From Bacteroidota bacterium (GTDB taxonomy: Bacteria > Bacteroidota > Ignavibacteria > UBA10030 > UBA8401): a DNA stretch of 45,859 nucleotides. How positions within the stretch are numbered: the stretch's first letter is position 1; the number at the start of each line of letters is the position of its first letter. The DNA lies in assembly GCA_008933835.1 (NCBI GenBank), contig WBUG01000023.1, positions 1-45,859 on the forward strand. The letters are read 5' to 3'. The notes under the pieces are model-generated. The model made no database searches. It saw only the letters and a list, made by a program, of their open reading frames with translations, and was not told where the DNA came from. Positions 23,684 through 33,000 of the stretch are shown here, piece by piece. A program made the position numbers and the translations under genes.

Positions 23684-25624
23684 TTATTGTTCTAACCATG
23701 ATTTCCACGCATCATACGTAAACTCCCTCCCTAAGAATTCACGAACCAACTCCATTGCGGGACGTGAACCTCCCCTTGAAAGCACGGTGTCTCTGTACTG
23801 CTTGGCTACCGTTGCCTCCATCATGTTCTTCTTGTCGAATTGACCGAAGAAATCCTTCGCGATGACCAGGGACCACATGTAGGTATAATAGACGGCGGAA
23901 TATCCGTCCAGATGCCCGAAGGAGGCCTGGAAATGGGTCCCTTCCACGCTGCGGTACGGCGTGTACCGGGCGCGGAGCTCCTTCACCAGCGCGTCGGTGT
24001 CCACCAGCGCCGGATCGCGGTCGTAGCAGGAGAGGGAGAGCTTGGCGTAGAACATCTGCTGACGCACCTGCAGTCCCTTGCCGAACTCGTCCGCCCGCCG
24101 CATCTGCGCCACGAGCGGTTCGGGGATGGGTTCGCCGGTCCGGTGATGGTGCGCGAACGAGCGGAGGACGGAGGCGTCCCACGCCCATTCCTCCATGAGC
24201 TGCGACGGCACTTCGACGAAGTCCCATTCGGTGGAGATGCCCGAGACGCCGATCCACGGCTGGCGTCCGGCGAAGAGGGAGTGGAGCAGATGGCCGAACT
24301 CGTGGAAGAAGGTCTCCACGTCGCGGTGCTCCATCAGTCCGGGATCGCCCGGGTCGCCGCCGGGGAAGTTGCAGACGAGCGCGGCCTCGGGCACCTGCAC
24401 GCCCGCCACGCCGTTGCGCACGCCGAACTGCGCCGCGTGGTTGTACTTGTTCTCGCGCGGATGCATGTCGAGGTAGAAGCGTCCCGCGAGCGCGCCGCCG
24501 TCGTACATCTCGTAGCACTCCACGGAGGGATGCCAGACCGGAGCCGCGTCGTTCCGGCGGAACTCCACGCCGAAGAGCCGGCCGGTGACGGCGAGGACCC
24601 CTTCCTTCACCTTCGGGTACGGGAAGTAGGGACGCACGGACTGCGCGTCGAAATCGTACTGGCTCTTGCGGACCAGTTCGGAGTAGTAGCCCGATTCCCA
24701 CGGATGGACGGTCTCCGCGTCCGGCACATCGGCGCGTTTCCGTTCCAGCAGCTGGCGGAAGTCCGCATCGGAGCGGGAGAGGGAGGCGCCGGCGATGCGT
24801 TCGATGAATTCGGCGGCGTTCCGTTCGCTCTGCACCATCTTGTCCGCCGTGACGCAGGCGGCCCAGGAGGGGAAGCCGAGCAGCTTCGCCAGCCGATCGC
24901 GCGCGGCGATGAGCCGGTCCAGCACCGCCATGTTCTTCGGATGGGCGCGGTTGTTGAACTCCATGTACATCCGCTTCCGCAGCGCTTCGCTCTTCGCGTA
25001 AGTGAAGACCGGCACCGCGTCCGGGTAGTTGATGGTCAGCGTGATGCGCCCGTCCGTTCCCGGAGGATGACGGTCGATGTAATCCTGCGGCAGCCCCTCC
25101 AGCTCTCCCGCGTCCTCCACCGTCACGGTGCGGACGTCCTCACGGATGTTGCGCGCGAACTCCTGGCTGATGAGCACCAGCTCGTCGCGCACCGCTTTGA
25201 TCGCTGCGCGGGTCGCATCGTCCTTGTCCACACCCGAGAGACGGAAATCGCGGAGGGTCTTCTCCAGGTAATGCCGCGTCACCTCGTCGGCCCCCTCGGT
25301 GCTCACCGCCGCAAGGGCGTCGTAGAGCGGTCGGTTCAGCGAGAGTTCCGCGCCGAACGCCGCCGCCTTCTGGCCGAGCACTTCCCCCGCGCTGCGGACC
25401 GCGTCGTCCGGGTGCACGTTCTCCATCAGTGACGCCTGGCTTCCCACAGCGTCGAGATGCATCAGGATGCGGTCGTAGGGACGGAGGGTGTTCTCCACGG
25501 TACGGGGACCGGTCACCGCGAGCAGCGCATCGAGCGCGCTCTTCGCGAGCGCCAGACGCCCGTCATTGATGCGGATGAAATCGTCGGCGTTCGTGATGCC
25601 GGTATAGAAGGGGGTATCGCTCAT
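23684..25624 (-). CDS. M3 family oligopeptidase (zinc metallopeptidase)
   Basis: 646 residues. The zinc site is H441-E-F-G-H445, followed by the M3 downstream Glu region (STEWDFVEVPSQLMEEW) and the C-terminal block with GTHFQASFGHLDGYSAVYYTYMWS in pieces. Length and order match thimet/oligopeptidase-A-like members, which cut short peptides in the cytoplasm. The start ATG overlaps the stop of a small leader frame. The last 80 or so codons (up to about 23930) are visibly AT-richer than the rest, like the adjoining island. Its stop lies 18 bases from the end of the Fic gene, which is convergent. Confidence 0.93.
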   Translation of the reverse strand: MSDTPFYTGITNADDFIRINDGRLALAKSALDALLAVTGPRTVENTLRPYDRILMHLDAVGSQASLMENVHPDDAVRSAGEVLGQKAAAFGAELSLNRPLYDALAAVSTEGADEVTRHYLEKTLRDFRLSGVDKDDATRAAIKAVRDELVLISQEFARNIREDVRTVTVEDAGELEGLPQDYIDRHPPGTDGRITLTINYPDAVPVFTYAKSEALRKRMYMEFNNRAHPKNMAVLDRLIAARDRLAKLLGFPSWAACVTADKMVQSERNAAEFIERIAGASLSRSDADFRQLLERKRADVPDAETVHPWESGYYSELVRKSQYDFDAQSVRPYFPYPKVKEGVLAVTGRLFGVEFRRNDAAPVWHPSVECYEMYDGGALAGRFYLDMHPRENKYNHAAQFGVRNGVAGVQVPEAALVCNFPGGDPGDPGLMEHRDVETFFHEFGHLLHSLFAGRQPWIGVSGISTEWDFVEVPSQLMEEWAWDASVLRSFAHHHRTGEPIPEPLVAQMRRADEFGKGLQVRQQMFYAKLSLSCYDRDPALVDTDALVKELRARYTPYRSVEGTHFQASFGHLDGYSAVYYTYMWSLVIAKDFFGQFDKKNMMEATVAKQYRDTVLSRGGSRPAMELVREFLGREFTYDAWKSWLEQ

Positions 25625-25716
25625 GGTTGCTGCATCCGGTGGTGCGGAAAAGAAAAACCCCGGCGGACGATCCAGCGGGGTGATGCAATATGCGAAAAAT
25701 TCGGCCGGATTGCCAT
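25621..25716 (-). CDS. Possible 31-residue leader frame ahead of the M3 peptidase
   Basis: An ATG at 25716 opens a frame of 32 codons beginning MAIRPNFSHIA. Its TGA stop (25621-25623) overlaps the peptidase ATG as ATGA. The frame runs through the terminator-like hairpin. No ribosome site is evident and it could be chance; it is listed because coupling and hairpin together resemble an attenuation leader. Confidence 0.25.
   Translation of the reverse strand: MAIRPNFSHIASPRWIVRRGFSFPHHRMQQP
25648..25680 (-). terminator. Terminator-like hairpin in the M3 peptidase leader
   Basis: On the minus strand CCCCG (25680-25676) pairs with CGGGG (25662-25658). Inner pairs extend the stem to about 10 with one mismatch and a TCG loop, followed directly by TTTTTCTTTT. 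It ends 23 bases before the peptidase ATG, with no known minus-strand gene just upstream, so it probably lies in the 5' leader. Confidence 0.6.
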
Positions 25717-25789
25717 GTCCCGAACCGCCGCAGCGTCTTGCTTTCTCCCCCTCTATTCAGTACCGTTCCTGTGCATGACGGAGACGACC

Positions 25790-26686
25790 ATGAAAAAGAG
25801 ACTGATCCTTTTTTGCGCCATCCAGGCGCTGATATTCCTTCCCTCCTGCGACAAGGAGAGCGATAACCCGACGGACGGCGGCACCGCCGGTCTCAGCGCC
25901 TCCGCCCGAAACTTGAAACTGCTCTCCGGCGCTGAAGCGAGCGTGATCCTGAGCGGTGGTACGCTTCCGTACGTCATCGAATCGCAGTCGGACCCGGCGG
26001 TCGCGTCCGCCTCCCTGGACAGCCGCACGCTCCTCATCTCGGCCGGCGCGCTCGGCACGGCGACCATCAAGGTGAAGGATTCCGCACCGACGCCGAAGAG
26101 CCTCGACGTGACGGTGACCGTCGTGTCCTCCTACACCGCCGGCATCGCCGGTTCGTTCCAGTTCCAATCCGACCGCGGCGCGTACTCCGTCAGCGGCGTC
26201 GGGTCCATCGGTGCGGCGGCCCCCGTGAGCGGCTCCGGCGTGGTGGCGCTGAGCGAATACGGCGGACTGGTGGTCATCGCCTACACCGTGGTCTCGCCGT
26301 CGCGGTACGACATGGCGACGGTCCTCTTCCTCGATTCCAAGAACATCGCTCCGGGGGACTACACGTATCCCACCGCAGGGAACCGGCAGGTGCAGATCTC
26401 GTACATGCCGGACCAGGACCCGGCGGACACCACCGATACATACACCGGATACATCCTCGCGAATTCCGGCTTCGCCTCCGTCACCGCGATGGTGAACGGT
26501 GCCGTGAGCGGCACCTTTTCCGGCAACGGGTTCTTCGTGGACCACGACACGCTGAAGTCGGCACAGACCATCCAGGTCACCGGCGGGCAGTTCGACTGTC
26601 CGGTCATCGCCATCGGCAGCGCGCAGCAGCTCCGGTCGGACAATCCCGTCGTCCGCAACGCGCACCGCTTCCTCCGCCGGCGCTGA
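25790..26686 (+). CDS. Lipoprotein with an Ig-like domain, function unknown
   Basis: 298 residues from the ATG at 25790 (GGAG 6 bases upstream); an ATG at 25775 would add 5. The N-terminus is a lipoprotein signal with lipobox FLPSC (Cys at about 20). Residues about 35-115 look like a bacterial Ig-like domain (VILSGGTLPYVIES, GALGTATIKVKDS, SLDVTVTVV). The rest is beta-rich with no recognised family. It should be anchored in a membrane outside the cytoplasm. It is a single gene with its own terminator and is divergent from the M3 peptidase. Confidence 0.75.
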   Translation: MKKRLILFCAIQALIFLPSCDKESDNPTDGGTAGLSASARNLKLLSGAEASVILSGGTLPYVIESQSDPAVASASLDSRTLLISAGALGTATIKVKDSAPTPKSLDVTVTVVSSYTAGIAGSFQFQSDRGAYSVSGVGSIGAAAPVSGSGVVALSEYGGLVVIAYTVVSPSRYDMATVLFLDSKNIAPGDYTYPTAGNRQVQISYMPDQDPADTTDTYTGYILANSGFASVTAMVNGAVSGTFSGNGFFVDHDTLKSAQTIQVTGGQFDCPVIAIGSAQQLRSDNPVVRNAHRFLRRR

Positions 26687-26709
26687 CGAGCGGGACCGCA
26701 CCGAAACAC

Positions 26710-26734
26710 GAACGCCGCTCGAGGAGCGGCGTTC
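26710..26734. terminator. Bidirectional terminator hairpin
   Basis: GAACGCCGCTC (26710-26720) and its exact complement (26724-26734) form an 11-bp stem with a 3-base loop between the convergent lipoprotein and aldehyde dehydrogenase genes. It can serve both directions. Confidence 0.75.
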
Positions 26735-26740
26735 GGCGTT

Positions 26741-28117
26741 CTACAGCTTCTCGATGAGGAAGCGGAGCAGCTTCAGTTTCCATTCCCGGTACGGTGGCAC
26801 CTTCAGGAACCAGAACTCGAGCCAGGTCTGCTTCTCCATGATCGCCTTGTAGTGCGAGAAGGTGCGGAACCCGTACACGCCGTGGTAGTTCCCGATGCCG
26901 CTCGCCCCCACGCCGCCGAGCGGCAGGTGGTCATTGATGAAGTACATCACCGCATCGTTCTGTGAGCCGCCGCCGAACGACAGCTCCCGGAAGAGCTTCT
27001 CCTTCTCGCCGTTGTTCGAACCGTACACGTACAGGGTGAGGGGCCGCGGCCGCGTCTTCACGCGGGCGATGACGTCGTCCAGGTCGTCGTACCGCACCAC
27101 CGGCAGCACCGGCCCGAAGATCTCCTCCTGCATCACCGGGTCATCGAACGCGACATCGTGCAGCAGGGTGGGAGGGATGAAGAGCTTCGCCCGGTCCGGC
27201 GTGCCGCCATGGAAGACCTTCGCCGGGTCGATGAGCGCCATGATGCGGTCGAAGTGGCGCTCGTTGACGATGGCCATGTGGTTCTCGGCGAGGTCCGCCG
27301 AGGGATAGTGCCGTTCGAGCAGTCGCTTCATCGCCTCCAGCAGCGGCCGCTCCACCGAGGAGTGGACGAGCAGATGGTCCACCGCCACGCACGCCTGTCC
27401 CGCGTTGAACATCTTCCCCCACACGATGCGCTTCGCGCACGTCTCGATGTCCGCGTCCGGCAGCACGAACGCGGGGTTCTTCCCGCCGAGCTCCAGCGTC
27501 ACCGGCGTGAGCTGCTTCGCCGCCGCCTCGTACACCTTCCGTCCGATCGCCGTTCCGCCGGTGAAGAAGATGTAGTCGAACTTCTCCTCCAGGATGCGCT
27601 GCGCGGTCTCCGCTCCCCCTTCGACGGCATGACAGTACGCGGGGTCGAACGTCCCGTTGATGATCTTCGCCATGGCGGCGGAGGTGCGGGGCGCGACCTC
27701 GCTCGGCTTCACCACGGCGGTGTTCCCGGCGGCGAGCGAATCCACGAGCGGGATGAGGGTGAGCTGGTACGGGAAGTTCCACGCGCCGGCGATGTAGGTG
27801 ACGCCGTACGGCTCCGGCAGCAGATAGCTGCGCGCCGGGAAGTTGACGAGATTGGTGCGCACCCGCTGCTTGCGGCTCCACCGTCCGATGTTCTTCATCA
27901 TGAACGTCAGTTCGCGGTACACGAGCGACAGTTCGGAGCTGAAGGCATCGTAGCGCGACTTCTTCAGGTCGGCGTAGAGGGCCTCCAGCAGCATCGCTTC
28001 GTTCGCTTTCAGCGCCTGCTCGAACCGCTGCAGCTGACGGAGGCGGAATTCCGCCGGACGCGTGATGCCGGTGGTGAAGAGGGCCCGCTGGGCCGCGACG
28101 AGTTCGGGGATGGTCAT
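26741..28117 (-). CDS. NAD(P)-dependent aldehyde dehydrogenase
   Basis: 458 residues. The catalytic pair is visible: Glu209 in LELGGKNPAFVL and Cys243 in GQACVAVDHLLV. Cofactor binding is shown by FTGGTAIGRKV, and the Asn in GAWNFPYQLTLIPL. Length and the hydrophobic, basic C-terminus (WLEFWFLKVPPYREWKLKLL) fit the ALDH3 group, which oxidises medium- to long-chain aldehydes to acids; fatty aldehyde is a reasonable guess. Its ATG overlaps the stop of the short-chain dehydrogenase (ATGA), so the two are coupled. A much longer upstream frame in this phase is a shadow of that gene. Confidence 0.93.
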   Translation of the reverse strand: MTIPELVAAQRALFTTGITRPAEFRLRQLQRFEQALKANEAMLLEALYADLKKSRYDAFSSELSLVYRELTFMMKNIGRWSRKQRVRTNLVNFPARSYLLPEPYGVTYIAGAWNFPYQLTLIPLVDSLAAGNTAVVKPSEVAPRTSAAMAKIINGTFDPAYCHAVEGGAETAQRILEEKFDYIFFTGGTAIGRKVYEAAAKQLTPVTLELGGKNPAFVLPDADIETCAKRIVWGKMFNAGQACVAVDHLLVHSSVERPLLEAMKRLLERHYPSADLAENHMAIVNERHFDRIMALIDPAKVFHGGTPDRAKLFIPPTLLHDVAFDDPVMQEEIFGPVLPVVRYDDLDDVIARVKTRPRPLTLYVYGSNNGEKEKLFRELSFGGGSQNDAVMYFINDHLPLGGVGASGIGNYHGVYGFRTFSHYKAIMEKQTWLEFWFLKVPPYREWKLKLLRFLIEKL

Positions 28118-28929
28118 CGTGTCCGTCCGGTGAATTCGTCCATCGTAGTGTACACTTTGAGCCATTTCCCGATGATGAGGTCGAACCACCGTGTCGGGAG
28201 CAGACCCTTCCACAGCTGCAGGGTGTAGACGATGAGCGGCATCCGCACGTGAAGGGCGTTCCGTTCCACTCCGCGCATGATGCTCCGCACGGCCGCGCCG
28301 GGTTCGTTGATGGGGATGATGAAGGAGCTCTTCACGCCGTCGAACATGCCGGTGTTGATGTAGTACGGCGTCACGCAGGTGACATGCACGCCGGTGCCGA
28401 GCCGTTCCATCTCGAGCCGCAGCGAATCGGACCAGCCGATGGCGGCCCATTTGCTGGCGGCGTACACCGACATCTTCGGGTTGCCCACCATGCCGGCCGC
28501 GGAGGAGATGGTCACCACGTGACCGCGCCGCCGTTCGATCATGGAGGGGAGGAAGGCGAGGGTCGTGTGCATCGGCGCCTGGGCGTTCACCGCCATGGTG
28601 CGGACGATCTCCGCCGGCGTGTGTTCGTGGAAGTACTTGCCGACGACGATGCCGGCGTTGTTGATGAGGATGTCCACCGGTCCCACATCGCGCAGCACCG
28701 CATCGGCCGCCGCACGGATCTGCTCCGGGTCCGAAACGTCCACACGGTATCCGTGCACCGCGCCGGAGTGGGCGGAGAGTTCCGCTACGGTGCCGTTCAA
28801 TCGCTGTTCGTCGATGTCCCACAGCACCATCGTGGCGCACCCTTTGTGCAGCGCCTGCACCGCCATCAATCGGCCGATGCCCGACGCGCCGCCGGTGACG
28901 AGCACCACAGCATTATGGAATGAGCTCAT
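28114..28929 (-). CDS. Short-chain dehydrogenase/reductase
   Basis: 271 residues. Cofactor motif TGGASGIGR at the start, NNAG in ILINNAGIVVG, catalytic Ser in VTISSAAGM, and Y156-A-A-S-K160. It interconverts an alcohol and a carbonyl with NAD(P). The start at 28929 has a strong GGGAGGACC ribosome site. Translational coupling to an aldehyde dehydrogenase suggests a two-step oxidation from alcohol to aldehyde to acid, or aldehyde handling in lipid metabolism; this is inference from context. Confidence 0.92.
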   Translation of the reverse strand: MSSFHNAVVLVTGGASGIGRLMAVQALHKGCATMVLWDIDEQRLNGTVAELSAHSGAVHGYRVDVSDPEQIRAAADAVLRDVGPVDILINNAGIVVGKYFHEHTPAEIVRTMAVNAQAPMHTTLAFLPSMIERRRGHVVTISSAAGMVGNPKMSVYAASKWAAIGWSDSLRLEMERLGTGVHVTCVTPYYINTGMFDGVKSSFIIPINEPGAAVRSIMRGVERNALHVRMPLIVYTLQLWKGLLPTRWFDLIIGKWLKVYTTMDEFTGRTR

Positions 28930-28980
28930 AGGTCCTCCCGTTCGTTGCCGGAATATAGCGGGAAGATGGGAGGAAAGACA

Positions 28981-29880
28981 TCAAAAATAGTCGCGCCGGA
29001 CCGCCTCCGCCAGCCGGTCCGCCGCCGGAGGATGGAACCGGAACCAGAGCTCCGGTTCGATGAGTTCCAGTTCGGAGACGACGGAACGGCCGCCGTCCCG
29101 GATGATGTCGACACGGCCGTAGAGCGGCAAGGGAGTGCAGACGGACATCACCCGCTCCGCAAAGGCGATCTCCTCCGCCGACGGTGCGTAGTGATGCACC
29201 GTTCCGCCGAAATCGTCCTGCACCCGGAACTCGCCCGGCTTCGCCCTCTTCAGCACCGCGTGACTGTACCGTCCGGCGATGACCACCAGCGTCACCTCCC
29301 CCTCCGTTTCGATGCCGGGGAAGAAGGGCTGCAGCATCATCGCTTCGTCCTTCAGCAGCGACCGGAACGTCTCTTCGAGCTCTCCCGCGTTCTCCGGACG
29401 CAGGCGGTACGTGTGCCGGCCTCCGCCGGAGACCGCCGGCTTCAGCACAGTCTCGTTCCAGCCGGTCTCGCGGTGCAGTTCGGCCAGCGTGACGCGTTCC
29501 CCCCGTTCAATGAACCGTGTCGGTGGAACGGTGATGCCGCGCCGTTCCAGGTCCGCCAGGTAATGCTTGTCCATGTTCCATCGGACGAGCTCCGGCGGAT
29601 TGATGAGCCGCGTCTGCGCCGACGCGCTGTCCAGCCACCGGGTGAACTCGGCGAAGCGTTCGAAGTAGTTCCAGGTGGTGCGGAAGAGCGCCGCCGAGGT
29701 GGCGGACCAGTCCGCCGCCGGATCGGCCCAGTCCGCCCGGTCCACGCGCAGTCCGAGGCGTTCCAGCGCGCCGCGCATCAATGCGTCCTCCGTGAGGATG
29801 TTGCGGACGTACTCGTTCGGTTCGCGCGGATGAAGGTACCGCGATTCGGTGAGGAGCGTGATGTCTATTATAGAAGCCAT
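28981..29880 (-). CDS. ATP-grasp family protein
   Basis: 299 residues. The N-terminal region has the pre-ATP-grasp pattern (LFRTTWNYFERFAEF, NPPELVRWNMDKHYLADLE in two blocks). The ATP-grasp core includes TVLKPAVSGGGRHTYRL, MMLQPFFPGIETEGEVTLVV in pieces, and the metal-binding YGRVDIIRDG...ELELIEPELWF. These features resemble bacterial glutathione-synthetase-like ATP-grasp ligases, which join a carboxylate to an amine or thiol. The substrate is unknown. It is a separate gene, divergent from mfd. Confidence 0.82.
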   Translation of the reverse strand: MASIIDITLLTESRYLHPREPNEYVRNILTEDALMRGALERLGLRVDRADWADPAADWSATSAALFRTTWNYFERFAEFTRWLDSASAQTRLINPPELVRWNMDKHYLADLERRGITVPPTRFIERGERVTLAELHRETGWNETVLKPAVSGGGRHTYRLRPENAGELEETFRSLLKDEAMMLQPFFPGIETEGEVTLVVIAGRYSHAVLKRAKPGEFRVQDDFGGTVHHYAPSAEEIAFAERVMSVCTPLPLYGRVDIIRDGGRSVVSELELIEPELWFRFHPPAADRLAEAVRRDYF

Positions 29881-30070
29881 GGGGTCCTGCCGTTCCTTCG
29901 GGAATGAGCGTTATGATACTGGAATAGAAGCGGAACAGCAAGGAGCCGGCCGTTTCCATTTCTCGGCGGGAATCCGTACTTTACCGTCCGAACACCCGTG
30001 CTGACGTTCCGCTTCCCGGAGCGCCGGCAGGGGATGGTCCGTTTTAAACGAAGCAGAGCAGGTGACCGCC

Positions 30071-33000
30071 GTGTCGTACGATGTGAAAAAGAAGATCTTC
30101 TCCTCCACGCCGTTCCAGGCGCTCGCCGGGACCGAGGCGGCGCCCGGCGCGCCGGTGACGCTCCGGGGGGTGAACGGCTCGCTCTGGGCCTTCGTCGCGG
30201 CGGCGCTCTTCAATGAACGGAAGAGTCCGGTGCTCGCGGTGGTGGAGGACTCCGAACGGGCGGAGCGTCTGCGCGACGACTGCGCCCGCATCCTGGGGGA
30301 GGCCAACGTCCGGCTCTGCACGGTGGAGCACCGGCATGCCGCGCAGGCGCTGGACCTCTCCGCGCCGCTGTCGCAGATCGAAACGATGAAGGCGCTCCGC
30401 TCCGGCGTCAGCGCCGTGTACGTGACCCACGCCTCCGCGCTCGCGTTCGCCGTGCCGGAGCAGAAGGAGTTCGCCGCGTCGGTCATCGAACTTTCGGCGG
30501 GGAGCGACACCGGCTTCGCCGCGCTGCTGGAACGGCTCAGCACGCTCGGCTTCGAACGCAAACCGCTGGTCGAGACGTACGGGGACCTCGCCGTGCGCGG
30601 CGGCATCCTCGACATCTTCCCGTTCATCGGCGAGCATCCGGTGCGCATCGAGTTCTGGGGGGACACCATCGAGTCCATCCGCGAGTTCGACGTCCTCTCG
30701 CAGCGCTCCATCCGCGAACTGCAGAGGGTCAGCATCGTGCCGGACGTGCTCCGCACGACGCCGCCGGACGACGCCACTCTACCCGCGCGGGCAACCGCGC
30801 CGCTGCTGTCGTACTTCCCGGACGGAACCGTGGTGCTGAGCGAAGACCCCTCGCTCCTGCAGAAGGCGTTCGACGAACTGGCGGACGAATCGGTGGCGGC
30901 GGACTACGCCTTCGAGGAGGTGACGTCGCAGCTGGACCGGTTCGCGCGGTACGAACATTCCCTTCTCTCGGCGGACGGCGCGCTCGACATCGGCTCCGCA
31001 TCGCAGCCGAGCGTCAACGGTTCGGTGAAGGTGCTGAAGGAGAAGGTGCGGGAGTTCTCCGCACGCGGGTACGACGTGCTCATCTCCTCCGACCGGCAGG
31101 AGGAGCTCGACCGTCTGCGCGACCTGCTGGAGGAGGAGGGGCGGGAGGAGGTGAGCGAGGGGACCGACGAGGGGGAGACCGCGGTTCCGGAGGAAGCGCC
31201 TCCGCTTCCCGTGCAGTTCGTGGCGGAAGGGTTCCACGCCGGGTTCGTCCTGCCGGCGGCGGTGGTCGCGCTCTTCACGGAGCACGAGGTCTTCGGCCGG
31301 CTGAAGGCGCGGGCGGAGAAGAAGCGGAAGCGGTTCAAGGGGATCTCGGCGAAGGAGCTGCACGCGCTGCGGCGGGGGGACTACGTGGTGCACGTGGACC
31401 ACGGCATCGGGAAGTTCTTGGGGCTGCAGAAGATCCGCATCGGCGGGACGGAGCAGGAGGCGGCCAAGCTGGAGTACGCGGAGAAGGGGACGCTGTTCGT
31501 CAACCTCAACTACATCGCCCGCATCCAGAAGTACTCCTCCGCCGAAGGGCACGAACCGAAGCTGAACCGCCTCGGCGGCGCGGAGTGGGAGAAGCTCAAG
31601 AACCGGACGAAGCGGAAACTGAAGGACATCGCGCGCGACCTCATCCGCCTCTACGCGCGGCGGAAGATGTCGCCCGGTTTCGCGTTCGCGCCGGACGCCC
31701 ACTGGCAGAAGGAGATGGAGGCGTCGTTCATGTACGACGACACGCCGGACCAGGCGAAGTCCACCGCCGACGTGAAACTGGACATGGAGAGCGAGCATCC
31801 GATGGACCGGCTCGTCTGCGGCGACGTCGGGTTCGGCAAGACGGAGGTGGCGGTGCGCGCGGCGTTCAAGGCGGTGATGAACAACAAGCAGGCCGCGGTG
31901 CTGGTGCCCACCACCATCCTGGCGCAGCAGCATTTCAACACGTTCACGGACCGGCTCGGCCGGTACCCGGTGCGCATCGCGCTCCTCTCGCGGTTCAAGA
32001 GCGCGAAGGAGATCAAGGGATCGCTCGCGAAGCTCGCGGCGGGGGAACTGGACGTCATCATCGGCACGCACCGGCTCCTCTCCAAGGACGTCCGGTTCAA
32101 GGACCTCGGCCTGCTCATCATCGACGAAGAGCAGCGGTTCGGCGTGGCGGCAAAGGAGAAACTGCGCGCGCTGAAGGTCACGGTGGACACCCTCACGCTC
32201 ACCGCCACCCCCATTCCGCGGACGCTCCATTTCTCCCTGATGGGGGCGCGGGACCTCTCGGTCATCAACACCCCGCCGCGCAACCGTCTTCCCATCCACA
32301 CCGAGATCGCGGCGTTCGACAAGCGCATCATCCGCGAGGCGGTCATCCACGAGATCCGGCGGGGGGGACAGGTCTTCATCGTGAACGACCGGGTGCAGAA
32401 CATCGACGCGCTGACGGCGGCGCTGCAGGAGCACGTGCCCGAGGCGCGGTTCCGCATCGCCCACGGCCAGATGCACGGCCACGAACTCGAGGCGGTGATG
32501 ATCGACTTCCTGCAGAAGAAGTTCGACGTGCTCGTCACCACCAAGATCGTCGAGTCCGGCGTCGACATCCCGAGCGTCAACACCATCATCATCAACCGGG
32601 CGGACAAGTTCGGACTGGCGGAGCTGTACCAGCTGCGGGGCCGTGTGGGGCGCTCCAACGTGCAGGCGTTCGCGTACCTGCTCGTGCCGCCGGTGTCGCT
32701 CCTGCCGAAGAACACGCTGCGGCGGCTGCAGGCGATCGAAGAGTTCACCGAGCTCGGTTCCGGACTGAACCTGGCGATGCGCGACCTGGAGATCCGCGGC
32801 GCCGGCAACATGCTCGGCGGGGAGCAGAGCGGCTTCATCATGGAGATGGGGTTCGAGATGTACACGAAGATCCTGGAAGAGGCGGTGGGGGAGCTGAAGG
32901 AGCAGGAGTTCTCCGAGCTCTTCGCCGCGGAGACGGCGGCCCCGAAGCCGGTCGAGACGCAGGTGGAGGCGGACATCGACGCGTACATCCCGGAGGTGTA

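Larger units (their letters stand above)
19373..23930. mobile_element. AT-richer defence island (R-M enzyme plus mobile mystery A/B pair)
   Basis: From directly upstream of serB to about 23930 the base composition is visibly lower in GC than on both sides. The segment holds a restriction-modification gene and an XRE/Fic pair of a type known from mobile regions. No integrase, transposase, tRNA or flanking repeat was found. The right limit lies inside the M3 peptidase gene. Boundaries are by eye. Confidence 0.5.

Noticed and set aside
19373-23930. Flanking direct repeats or attachment sites of the island
   Set aside because: The two border regions were compared by eye and no shared repeat long enough to be meaningful was found.
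28117-28840. N-terminal extension of the aldehyde dehydrogenase
   Set aside because: The in-frame extension is an off-frame reading of the short-chain dehydrogenase gene; the ATGA overlap at 28114-28117 gives the right start.
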